A DNA stretch of 64,000 nt from HIMB11 sp965657135. Lineage in GTDB: Bacteria; Pseudomonadota; Alphaproteobacteria; Rhodobacterales; Rhodobacteraceae. Positions 44,228-52,868 of this stretch are shown piece by piece. Location of the stretch: the NCBI GenBank assembly GCA_965657135.1, contig CBFHNF010000004.1, positions 62,001 through 126,000 of the forward strand. The letters are read 5' to 3'. The notes beneath the pieces were generated by a model. That model was not told the origin of the DNA. It worked only from the letters and a program-made list of their open reading frames with translations, and made no database searches. Positions within the stretch are counted from its first letter, which is position 1. Every line of letters starts with the position of its first letter. Both the position numbers and the translations under genes were made by a program.

Positions 44228-45319
44228 ATGAAAACGGTTCATTATGGAATAATCGGTTGCGGAATGATGGGGCAAGAGCACCTGCGCAACATTGCATTGT
44301 TACCAGATGTGGAGGCGCGCGTGATTTATGAACCAGACGTATTCATGCGGGAGGAAGCCGCCAAGTTGGCACCAAACGCAATCTTTGCCGACAGTGAAAT
44401 GGCGGTGCTGAATGATCCTAATATCGATTGTATTTTGATAGTTTCTCCAAATCACAAACACCTGGAACAATTGGAATCTGCGTTGGATGCACCGCATCGT
44501 CCGATTTTAATGGAAAAACCACTGTTTACCCAAGAAGACGGTGCAAGCAGAATTCAAGCTTTTGCGGCCAAATATAGTGCTCCGGTGTGGGTCGCGATGG
44601 AATACCGCTACATGCCTCCTGTTGCGGCTCTGATTGATAATCTCGATGCATCGACTGGCGGTACGCGCATGTTGACCATCCGTGAACATCGTTTCCCATT
44701 TTTGGAAAAAGTTGGTGACTGGAACAGATTCAACGCCAACAGTGGCGGTACATTTGTCGAAAAATGCTGCCATTTTTTTGATCTCATGCGGTTGATTTTG
44801 AAATCTGACCCAGTTCGCGTCATGGCCTCGGGGGGTCAGGCGGTTAATCACTTGGACGAAACATATGATGGTGATGTCCCGGATATTTGGGACCATGGGT
44901 ATGTAATTGTTGATTTCGCAAGCGGCGCGCGTGCGATGTTGGAACTATGTATGTTTGCGGAAGGCGCAAAATACCAGGAACATATTATTGCGACTGGTCC
45001 TGATGGCATAATCGAATCCTTGGTTCCTGGTCCCGAACGATTTTGGCCAACAGAAACATTGGGCAACAGCCCGACGCCTAAATTAATCTTTAGCCCACGC
45101 AATCCGAAAGGGCCGATTGAAAAAGATATTCCTGTGGATCCAACCATTTTGGCCGCTGGAGATCACAATGGGTCGACCTTTTATCAACATCAGAAATTCG
45201 TTCATTTGGTGCGACATGGGGGCGTGCCTGAAGTAACCCTTGATGATGGAATGTGGGCGGTCCGAATGGGGCAAGCTGCACAAGAAAGTGCGCGAACCGG
45301 TCAAGTGGTTATGTTGTAA
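44228..45319 (+). CDS. Gfo/Idh/MocA-family protein, candidate NAD+-dependent sulfoquinovosidase (GH188-like)
   Basis: A 363-residue protein with an N-terminal Rossmann domain (YGIIGCGMMGQEHLRN), the EKP motif in PILMEKPL, and a C-terminal domain with GGTFVEKCCHFFDLMRL, where the usual catalytic Lys/His region lies. The family covers sugar dehydrogenases and also NAD+-dependent glycosidases. No GH31 sulfoquinovosidase is present near smoABC, and members of this fold (GH188) can fill that role; hence the suggestion. ATG at 44228 with AGGAG 6-7 nt upstream. A plain sugar dehydrogenase is the alternative. Confidence 0.7.
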   Translation: MKTVHYGIIGCGMMGQEHLRNIALLPDVEARVIYEPDVFMREEAAKLAPNAIFADSEMAVLNDPNIDCILIVSPNHKHLEQLESALDAPHRPILMEKPLFTQEDGASRIQAFAAKYSAPVWVAMEYRYMPPVAALIDNLDASTGGTRMLTIREHRFPFLEKVGDWNRFNANSGGTFVEKCCHFFDLMRLILKSDPVRVMASGGQAVNHLDETYDGDVPDIWDHGYVIVDFASGARAMLELCMFAEGAKYQEHIIATGPDGIIESLVPGPERFWPTETLGNSPTPKLIFSPRNPKGPIEKDIPVDPTILAAGDHNGSTFYQHQKFVHLVRHGGVPEVTLDDGMWAVRMGQAAQESARTGQVVML

Positions 45320-45400
45320 AACGAAAAAAAACGAACATCATTGACCAAAATCGAAAATCACGACATAACTGCGACCGATGAACAAGCGGAGTTGCGGAAC

Positions 45401-46972
45401 ATGCCTAACGTTGATTACGATATTTTTGTGATAGGCGGCGGAATTAACGGGTGCGGTATCGCAAGAGACGCAGCTGGGCGTGGGTATCGCGTGGCACTGG
45501 CAGAGATGAACGATCTTGCCTCGGCAACTTCATCTGCATCAACAAAGTTATTTCACGGTGGCTTGCGTTATCTAGAATATTTTGAATTTCGGCTTGTGAA
45601 AGAGGCTCTGATTGAGCGTGAAAATCTATTACATGCTATGCCTCATATTAGCTGGCCTATGCGTTTCGTTTTGCCTATCGCTCCTGAGATGCGATTTGAT
45701 AACAGTACGCCAACCTCGCGCTTGCTGCAGCGGATTATGCCATGGATGAAGGGTCGGCGACCCGCTTGGTTAATCCGTATTGGGCTTTTCCTGTATGATC
45801 ACATGGGCGGACGTAAAGTTTTGCCAGCGACAGAAACACTTGACCTTAAAAATGCCGCAGAAGGCGTACCACTTAGAAATTCATTTCAGAAAGCGTTTGA
45901 ATATTCAGACTGTTGGATCGAGGATTCGCGACTGGTCGTCCTAAACGCCCAAGATGCGCGTCAGCGGGGCGCGAAAATTTTGACGCGGACAAAAGTTGTT
46001 GCGACACAGCGTTTAGCAGATCATTGGCGTATCACGGTAGAAGAACAAAAATCCCTAATTAGACACGAAATTACAGCAAAAATGATTGTGAATGCGGCAG
46101 GTCCGTGGGTGGGTGAGCTATTGGGTCAAACCCTAGGTTTACAAACGAATGAAGGTGTTCGTCTGGTCCGTGGTAGCCACATTGTTACACGAAAATTATA
46201 CGATCACGACAAGGCATATTTTTTCCAAGGCACAGACGGGCGCATTATATTCGCAATTCCATACGAAGGTGATTTCACACTGATCGGTACCACTGATCAA
46301 GACCATCTGGATCCGAATACACCCGTAGAATGTTCACCTGAAGAACAAGAATATTTGATAAATTTTGCGTCGCAGTATTTTGAATTGCCGATTACACCAA
46401 AAGATGTTGTTTGGACCTTTGCTGGTGTGCGACCACTATACGATGATGGCGCATCATCAGCATCTGCGGCAACGCGTGACTATGTGCTAAAAGTTGACGC
46501 CAACAGCACAAATGCACCTGTCTTGAACATTTTTGGTGGAAAAATTACGACATACCGAAAATTGGCGGAAAGTGCCCTGCGTGAAATCGAAGATGTACTG
46601 GGTGCAATGTCGCCTGCGTGGACAAAACATGCGCCTTTGCCTGGTGGGGATTTTGAAATTAACGGATTTGATGGCCTTGTGACTGCATTGCTGGATGAAT
46701 ATACGTTCATAGATCCAGCATGGGCCGCGCGCATGGTCAGAATGTATGGTACAGATGCTCGCAATATATTGAAAAAAATTGATAACTCGGCATCGGTGGA
46801 TTTCGGATGCAACGTGACACGTGCAGAACTGGATTGGGTTATCAAAAACGAATTTGTACAAAGGGCTGATGATTTCGTCTGGCGACGCTCTAGGTTGGGA
46901 CTGCGACTTACGCAAAGCCAAATTGATGCAATAGATGTCTACATCACATCGCAATTGGAAGATCATCAATAA
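45401..46972 (+). CDS. glpD: Glycerol-3-phosphate dehydrogenase, FAD-dependent, aerobic type
   Basis: A 523-residue respiratory enzyme that oxidises glycerol-3-phosphate to dihydroxyacetone phosphate at the inner membrane. It has the FAD-binding start DIFVIGGGINGCGIARDAAG, then STKLFHGGLRYLEYFEFRLV, TFAGVRPLYDDG and IFGGKITTYRKLAE. The ATG at 45401 (GGAG 9 nt upstream) puts the FAD motif near the start, as in homologues; a TTG at 45341 is poor. It is in line with GntR and Gfo/Idh, 81 nt downstream, and may use glycerol released by the glycosidase. Confidence 0.9.
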   Translation: MPNVDYDIFVIGGGINGCGIARDAAGRGYRVALAEMNDLASATSSASTKLFHGGLRYLEYFEFRLVKEALIERENLLHAMPHISWPMRFVLPIAPEMRFDNSTPTSRLLQRIMPWMKGRRPAWLIRIGLFLYDHMGGRKVLPATETLDLKNAAEGVPLRNSFQKAFEYSDCWIEDSRLVVLNAQDARQRGAKILTRTKVVATQRLADHWRITVEEQKSLIRHEITAKMIVNAAGPWVGELLGQTLGLQTNEGVRLVRGSHIVTRKLYDHDKAYFFQGTDGRIIFAIPYEGDFTLIGTTDQDHLDPNTPVECSPEEQEYLINFASQYFELPITPKDVVWTFAGVRPLYDDGASSASAATRDYVLKVDANSTNAPVLNIFGGKITTYRKLAESALREIEDVLGAMSPAWTKHAPLPGGDFEINGFDGLVTALLDEYTFIDPAWAARMVRMYGTDARNILKKIDNSASVDFGCNVTRAELDWVIKNEFVQRADDFVWRRSRLGLRLTQSQIDAIDVYITSQLEDHQ

Positions 46973-46979
46973 AACGCGC

Positions 46980-47030
46980 AGGGCCTTGTCCTTTTTGACA
47001 AAAGCCCTTACCTCCTGATTAACCGAGGAG
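46980..47030 (+). promoter_or_regulatory. Hairpin and SD-masking pairing before the YggT gene
   Basis: AGGGC/GCCCT with an inner TTGTC/GACAA forms a stem-loop at 46980-47008. Right after, CTCC (47012-47015) can pair with GGAG (47027-47030), the ribosome-binding site of the YggT gene. It may insulate yggT from glpD readthrough. Confidence 0.4.
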
Positions 47031-47038
47031 TTTTTACC

Positions 47039-47329
47039 ATGATGGCAATTTACGGACCGCTGCAACTGATCCTGAACGTCGTTTACTTCATGATGATCAT
47101 TCACATCATTATGAGTTGGCTGATCAACTTTCAAGTCTTAAACTTGCATCAACCTTTGGTGGCGCAAATCTGGATGGGTTTGAATAAATTATTGGAACCA
47201 ATTTACGAGCCGATCCGCCGAATTTTGCCTGATACGCGACCTATGGACTTGGCTCCTTTGGTGGCGTTTATCATTGTAATTTCATTACAAAATTACATCC
47301 TTCCAGAAATTTTCCGTGCGTTTTTGTAA
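47039..47329 (+). CDS. YggT family membrane protein
   Basis: A 96-residue protein with two membrane helices and the family linker EPIYEPIRRILPDTRPMDLAP between them. YggT proteins are associated with cell division/membrane placement or osmotic tolerance in some bacteria; function here is not known. A second ATG is one codon later. The ribosome-binding site GAGGAG may be masked by an upstream CCTCC. Confidence 0.9.
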   Translation: MMAIYGPLQLILNVVYFMMIIHIIMSWLINFQVLNLHQPLVAQIWMGLNKLLEPIYEPIRRILPDTRPMDLAPLVAFIIVISLQNYILPEIFRAFL

Positions 47330-47426
47330 TTAAAACAGATACCTGCGATATTTTGGAATTCGGTGACTTGTCATGGTCACTGAGCTATGGGACATTGCAG
47401 AAAAAAAGCAGTAACCAAGGAAAATT

Positions 47427-49463
47427 ATGACGCAGGCATCAGCAGTTTTGCGCGATGTATTCGGGTTTGATGACTTCAGACCCGGTCAAAAAGAAATTGT
47501 TGATTCTGTTCTGCAGGGTGAAAATGTTCTTGCCATAATGCCCACAGGTGGTGGGAAATCTCTTTGTTATCAATTACCTGCGATATTGTGCGACGGGATC
47601 ACAATTGTTGTTTCTCCTTTGATTGCGTTGATGCGTGATCAGGTGAGGGCTTTGCGTGCGATCGGTGTTGGGGCAGGGGCGCTGACATCTGCGAATACCT
47701 CAGAAGAAAACGACGAAATTTTTGCAGGGCTCGAGGATGGATCATTGCGTCTTTTGTACCTTGCCCCTGAACGTTTGGGGTCTGCTCAAATCACGTCGGT
47801 ATTACGCCGGTATCGTGTCGGTATGATATCTGTGGATGAAGCTCATTGTGTTAGTCAATGGGGTCACGATTTCCGTCCTGATTACCTAAAAATCGGAGAG
47901 TTGCGGCGACAGCTTGACGTGCCCCTATCCGCCTTTACCGCGACTGCTGACGCGGAAACGCGCGCTGAAATTGTCACCCGATTGTTTGATGACCATGCGC
48001 CTAAAACATTTCTGCGCGGGTTTGATCGGCCCAATATTCATCTGGCATTCGCTGTCAAAAACAATCCGCGTCGTCAGATTGTGGATTACGCCGATGCGCG
48101 GCGCGAACAGTCTGGCATTGTGTATTGTGGGACACGCGCGAAAACCGAAAGCCTTGCTAAGGCACTGTCAGATGAAGGTCATCAAACCTGTTATTATCAC
48201 GGTGGAATGGATCCTACGGATCGGCGTGTTGTTGAAGAACGGTTCAACAAAGAAGAGGGTCTAATTGTCGTTGCGACAGTGGCATTCGGAATGGGGGTTG
48301 ATAAGCCAGACATTCGCTGGGTCGCACACGCAGATCTACCTAAATCAATCGAGGCGTATTATCAGGAAATTGGTCGCGCTGGACGCGACGGGGCTGACGC
48401 AGAAACACTGACACTATATGGGGCCGAGGACATCCGATTCCGGCGCACGCAGATTGATGAAAGTCTTGCGCCAGCTGAACGGCGACACGCCGATCACGGT
48501 CGTTTGAACGCCCTATTGGGACTGGCTGAGGCACTAAAGTGCCGTCGAAGCGTTTTATTAGGGTATTTTGGCGAGCATATGCAAGCTTGTGGCAAATGTG
48601 ACCTTTGTGACAAACCGCCTGAAACCTTTGATGGTACCACTGCCGTGCGCAAGGCACTGTCAGCAATGCTGCGCACCGAGGAACGATTTGGTGCGGGACA
48701 CCTTATTGATATCTTAATTGGGGCTGATACTGACAAAATGCGTCAGCATGGGCACGCCGATTTACCCACATTTGGGGTTGGACGCGATATAAGCAAACAA
48801 AATTGGCAGGGTATTTTCAGGCAGATGATGGGGTATGATTTGGCCCGACCCGATCCGTCACGCCATGGTGCCTTGTGCATGACGCAGGCTGGGCTCGCAA
48901 TTTTAAAGGATCAGGAATCAATCACTCTGCGTTTAGACACGTTAAAGATTGAAAAATCGCGTCCCACAATAAAAACGTTGGTTTCTGACGAAGACGCACC
49001 GCTTTTGTCCGCACTAAAGGCCAAGCGACGGTTTCTTGCCGAACAGGCAGACGTTCCCGCCTACATTGTGTTCAATGATAAGACCCTAATTGAAATGGCA
49101 CAAAAGCGTCCCAAGAATTTTGATGAAATGGCAAAAATCAACGGGATAGGCTCAAAAAAATTGAACACCTATGGGGCAGCGTTTCTGGAAGTTGTGGCGG
49201 GTGAAGTTCACGAAATGCACCCAACTCGCAAAAAATTTGCTGGACGCAATGAAGGCACTGTTTATGATCAACTGCTCGAGGCGCAGGCCAACCTTGTTCG
49301 AGGGGAATGCGGCACAGAAAAACCAATGAGCTGTTCCGCGTCCCTGCTTGCGAAAATTGCCGAGGTGAAGCCACGTGATTCAGTCTCTATATCCCGGATT
49401 TTGGGAGAAAGGCGCGCCGAGCGATTTGGTCAGGCGTTTTTGACGATAATCGCCGAACACTGA
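47427..49463 (+). CDS. recQ: ATP-dependent DNA helicase RecQ
   Basis: 3'-5' superfamily 2 helicase for recombination and fork repair, 678 residues. Walker A MPTGGGKS is at 38-45, DEAH box VDEAHCVSQWGHDFRPDY, motif VI QEIGRAGRDG, a zinc-binding RQC region (CRRSVLLGYF...ACGKCDLC), and an HRDC domain near the C-terminus (LAEQADVPAYIVFNDKTL). Ribosome-binding site CAAGGAAAA. Confidence 0.96.
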   Translation: MTQASAVLRDVFGFDDFRPGQKEIVDSVLQGENVLAIMPTGGGKSLCYQLPAILCDGITIVVSPLIALMRDQVRALRAIGVGAGALTSANTSEENDEIFAGLEDGSLRLLYLAPERLGSAQITSVLRRYRVGMISVDEAHCVSQWGHDFRPDYLKIGELRRQLDVPLSAFTATADAETRAEIVTRLFDDHAPKTFLRGFDRPNIHLAFAVKNNPRRQIVDYADARREQSGIVYCGTRAKTESLAKALSDEGHQTCYYHGGMDPTDRRVVEERFNKEEGLIVVATVAFGMGVDKPDIRWVAHADLPKSIEAYYQEIGRAGRDGADAETLTLYGAEDIRFRRTQIDESLAPAERRHADHGRLNALLGLAEALKCRRSVLLGYFGEHMQACGKCDLCDKPPETFDGTTAVRKALSAMLRTEERFGAGHLIDILIGADTDKMRQHGHADLPTFGVGRDISKQNWQGIFRQMMGYDLARPDPSRHGALCMTQAGLAILKDQESITLRLDTLKIEKSRPTIKTLVSDEDAPLLSALKAKRRFLAEQADVPAYIVFNDKTLIEMAQKRPKNFDEMAKINGIGSKKLNTYGAAFLEVVAGEVHEMHPTRKKFAGRNEGTVYDQLLEAQANLVRGECGTEKPMSCSASLLAKIAEVKPRDSVSISRILGERRAERFGQAFLTIIAEH

Positions 49464-49572
49464 AACGGATCAGCGAAATCAGAATATAATCGGGTCTATT
49501 CTGCAAGTTGGACGAACTGAGTTGAATAGCGAGATACTTCACTCTAAATCAAAGGAACGAAAGGATATTGCT

Positions 49573-50331
49573 ATGCTTGTTGTTGTCTCGCCGGCTAAAA
49601 AACTTGACATGTCTCCGCTTGAGGATGTGACAGTTACTCAGCCTCGTTTCCCAGATGATGCGTCCAAATTGGCCAAGGCTGCAGGCCGGTTAACGATCAA
49701 AGGATTGCGGGATCTCATGGATTTGTCCGAACCATTGGCCAAGCTGAACAAAACACGATTTTCGGAATTCGGTGAACAAGACAGGAAAGCTGCGGTTTTT
49801 GCATTTGCGGGCGACACCTATCAGGGGTTTGAGGCGGCCACGGTAAATGAGGATGCCTTGCGCTGGGCGCAGGATCACATGCGTATTCTGTCTGGGCTAT
49901 ACGGTTTATTGCGCCCGTTGGACGAAATTGAACCTTATCGGCTGGAAATGGGCAGCCGATTAAAGGTGGGCCGTAAGTCATCACTTTATGAGTATTGGGG
50001 CGATCGTATTGCATCAGAGTTAAACAGTGACGCCAAGGCCACTGAATCTGACGTTCTGGTTAACTGTGCGTCGCAAGAATATTTTGGGGCGGTTGATTTG
50101 AATAAACTGTCGCTGCGCGTGGTCACACCACAGTTTTATGAAGAACATGAAAAAGGACCGCGTATCGTTAGTTTTTATGCCAAACGGGCGCGCGGTGCTA
50201 TGGCCCGATTTATTGTCGAAAACCGTGTTGTATCTGTAGATGCGTTGCAGGATTTCAACAGTGGTGGATATGTTTACCAACCTGACATGTCTTCTGCTGA
50301 CAAACCAGTGTTCCAGCGCGCCTCTGACTAG
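49573..50331 (+). CDS. yaaA: Peroxide stress protein YaaA (UPF0246)
   Basis: A 252-residue protein starting MLVVVSPAKKLDMSPL, with GDTYQGFEA, GLYGLLRPLDEIEPYRLEMG and VLVNCASQEYFGAV. E. coli YaaA lowers free iron and protects DNA during peroxide stress. The ATG at 49573 is chosen because it starts the conserved N-terminus; in-frame upstream sequence is unrelated. Confidence 0.93.
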   Translation: MLVVVSPAKKLDMSPLEDVTVTQPRFPDDASKLAKAAGRLTIKGLRDLMDLSEPLAKLNKTRFSEFGEQDRKAAVFAFAGDTYQGFEAATVNEDALRWAQDHMRILSGLYGLLRPLDEIEPYRLEMGSRLKVGRKSSLYEYWGDRIASELNSDAKATESDVLVNCASQEYFGAVDLNKLSLRVVTPQFYEEHEKGPRIVSFYAKRARGAMARFIVENRVVSVDALQDFNSGGYVYQPDMSSADKPVFQRASD

Positions 50332-50395
50332 GTGACAATCATTAGATCGGCGCGTATAAGGCGCGCAAAAGATGATTTTGCAAAGGACGACTGCA

Positions 50396-51316
50396 ATGAC
50401 ACTACAGATTTTTGGCCATAAATCTCCGGATACAGATTCAACGGGCTCTCCAATTGTTTGGTCATGGTATTTGAATGAGGTTAAGGGCATCGCGGCTGTT
50501 CCAAAACTCTTGGGTGAACCGAATACCGAGGCGGCATTTGTTCTAAACCGTTGGAATTTGGAAAAGCCGGAAATTATTGTTGGGGTTGATGCTGGTGCGC
50601 CGGTTATCATCGTTGATACAAATAACCCTGCTGAATTGCCAAATGGCATCAATGATGCGGATATTCAGGCGATCATCGATCACCATAAATTGGTGGGTGG
50701 TCTGGAAACCAAGGGACCGATTGATATCACGATCCGCCCCTTGGCCTGCACCGCGACCATCATGATCGACCTGATGGGCGATGATGCGGCCAAAATGCCC
50801 GATGCGATTAAGGGCGCTGCGCTGTCATGTATTTTGTCTGACACACTAGAATTTCGCAGCCCAACAACCACCGATCATGATCGCACCGTTGCGCAAAAAT
50901 TGGCAGATGACCTTGGGATTGATATGGCCGCATATGCCGCCGAGTTGTTCGAAGCAAAATCAGACGTATCCGCGTTCAGCGATGCGGACCTGTTGCGCAT
51001 GGATTCCAAGGAATATGAAGTGGGTGGCAAACAGTTCCGCGTTTCTGTTTTGGAAACCACTGCTCCGAAAATTGTTTTGGACCGCAAAGATAGCCTAATG
51101 GCTAGCATGGTTGACGTTGCCGCAGAAGATGGCGCAGACCAAGTATTGCTGTTCGTCATCGATATCCTAAACGAAGAGGCGACACTGTTGGTACCAAATG
51201 ATTTGGTTAAATCGGTTGCTGAAAAATCATTTGGGGCAACCGTTTCTGGCGACACCGTGGTTCTGCCCGGTGTGATGAGCCGTAAGAAACAAATCATCCC
51301 TGTTTTGGCCCTATAA
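50396..51316 (+). CDS. ppaC: Manganese-dependent inorganic pyrophosphatase (family II)
   Basis: A 306-residue DHH-family enzyme that hydrolyses pyrophosphate. Metal ligands: His8, Asp12 and Asp14 in GHKSPDTDS, Asp74, and the DHH at 95-97 (IIDHHKLVGG). The C-terminal DHHA2 domain ends with SRKKQIIPVL. The start at 50396 has AAAGGACGA upstream. Followed after 11 nt by the HAD hydrolase. Confidence 0.95.
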   Translation: MTLQIFGHKSPDTDSTGSPIVWSWYLNEVKGIAAVPKLLGEPNTEAAFVLNRWNLEKPEIIVGVDAGAPVIIVDTNNPAELPNGINDADIQAIIDHHKLVGGLETKGPIDITIRPLACTATIMIDLMGDDAAKMPDAIKGAALSCILSDTLEFRSPTTTDHDRTVAQKLADDLGIDMAAYAAELFEAKSDVSAFSDADLLRMDSKEYEVGGKQFRVSVLETTAPKIVLDRKDSLMASMVDVAAEDGADQVLLFVIDILNEEATLLVPNDLVKSVAEKSFGATVSGDTVVLPGVMSRKKQIIPVLAL

Positions 51317-51327
51317 GGCAGACTGAT

Positions 51328-52200
51328 ATGACACAAATCGTCAACGCCCTCTCTGAAATATCGGCGCGATATGATGCGCTTTTTGTCGATCTTTGGGGAT
51401 GCGTACATAATGGTGTACGTGCCTTTGATGCGGCAAATAAAGCGCTGATTGAGTATCGCGCGGGGGGGGGCATAGTCGTTTTGGTCACGAATTCACCCCG
51501 CCCCAGGGCCCAAGTTGAGCATCAGTTGACAGAATTTGGTGTGGCCCGCGATGCTTGGGATAGCATTGCCTCCTCTGGGGACAGCGCGCGGTCTGCTTTA
51601 TTTTTGGGTGCAGTGGGCGAACAGGTTTATTTTATTGGAACGGACGCAGAGCTTCCTTTCTTTGAACCGTTGAAATTGATTGATGAGCCTATTCAAATTT
51701 CCCGTGTTCCAATCGAACAGGCCCAAGGAATCGTTTGTACTGGATTGCCAACATCAGATGGCACACCCGATGACGTCCGCGCACCTTTGCTGTATGCAAA
51801 ACAAAAGGGTCTAAAGCTTTTATGTGCAAACCCCGACATCATTGTGGATCGGGGTGACAAACGCGAATGGTGCGCAGGTGCCGTGGCACAAGCCTATACC
51901 GAGATGGGCGGAACATCGCTTTATTTCGGGAAACCGCATGCCCCCATCTATGATTTGGCGCGCCGGCGCCTGTCGGCTATTCGTTCCAACATTCCCGATG
52001 ACCGAATCCTTGCGATTGGCGATGGAATTACAACGGATATCCAAGGTGCAGTTGGCGAAGGAATCGACAGTTTGTTCATCACAGGCGGATTAGCGGCCAA
52101 GGAAACCGACACCGTCACACAACCAGATCCTGAAAAATTGTCGCAGTATGTCATGGACAAACAGTTGGATCCGACATATTCAATTGGATTTCTACGCTAA
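51328..52200 (+). CDS. HAD-superfamily hydrolase, TIGR01459 type
   Basis: A 290-residue NagD-like HAD phosphatase: motif I is FVDLWGCVHNG (Asp nucleophile), motif II VLVTNSPRP, motif III/IV ILAIGDGITTDIQGAVGEG. The TIGR01459 subfamily is common in Alphaproteobacteria; substrate unknown. Probably co-transcribed with ppaC. Confidence 0.88.
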   Translation: MTQIVNALSEISARYDALFVDLWGCVHNGVRAFDAANKALIEYRAGGGIVVLVTNSPRPRAQVEHQLTEFGVARDAWDSIASSGDSARSALFLGAVGEQVYFIGTDAELPFFEPLKLIDEPIQISRVPIEQAQGIVCTGLPTSDGTPDDVRAPLLYAKQKGLKLLCANPDIIVDRGDKREWCAGAVAQAYTEMGGTSLYFGKPHAPIYDLARRRLSAIRSNIPDDRILAIGDGITTDIQGAVGEGIDSLFITGGLAAKETDTVTQPDPEKLSQYVMDKQLDPTYSIGFLR

Positions 52201-52364
52201 CCATTTGTTTCAAAATATAAAAACTATGTATATCCCTTAGAATTAATATGGGGTTGTAGCACTTTTATGTACGCGACATGTTATTTTCTGCGATTGCAAA
52301 GTAATATAATTACAATTATAGTCCCAAGCAGTAATTATTATTGCGTAATGAACAGGGACTTCAG

Positions 52365-52808
52365 ATGTTGGACAATCAACCGCGCGGCACAATTTGCATT
52401 GAAGATATCGAAATGGGCATGACCCGTTACATCCGTAAGGTTGTGACAGATAGAGACATTGAAATGTTCGCCGAGGTGTCCACGGATCATAATCCTGTTC
52501 ATTTGGACGATGCGTATGCACAAGATACCATTTTTGAAGGGCGCATTGCGCATGGTATGCTGACGGCGGGACTTATTTCTGCGGTCATTGGAGAACAACT
52601 GCCTGGTCATGGAACTATTTACATGAGCCAGAACCTAAAGTTTCTGGCGCCCGTGCGCCCCGGCGATTTGGTACATGCAGAGGTCAAAGTTACGGATATC
52701 GTCATCGATAAACGGCGCGTTAAGCTGGATTGCAAATGCGAAGTGGACGGAAAAAAAGTACTGGTTGGAGAGGCCATGGTCATGGCGCCTAGCCGCAAGT
52801 TTGACTAA
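52365..52808 (+). CDS. MaoC-family (R)-specific enoyl-CoA hydratase-like protein
   Basis: A 147-residue hot-dog-fold protein with the hydratase 2 motif STDHNPVHLDDAYA (Asp and His dyad). Such proteins hydrate enoyl-CoA to (R)-3-hydroxyacyl-CoA, feeding fatty-acid or polyhydroxyalkanoate metabolism. ATG at 52365 with AGGGAC upstream. The 164-nt region before it is AT-rich and may hold its promoter. Confidence 0.87.
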   Translation: MLDNQPRGTICIEDIEMGMTRYIRKVVTDRDIEMFAEVSTDHNPVHLDDAYAQDTIFEGRIAHGMLTAGLISAVIGEQLPGHGTIYMSQNLKFLAPVRPGDLVHAEVKVTDIVIDKRRVKLDCKCEVDGKKVLVGEAMVMAPSRKFD

Positions 52809-52868
52809 CTTATTTTTGACGCTGTGTTGTTGCTTGCATCATAAGCGGGTGCAGTTTACCTCATTCAT

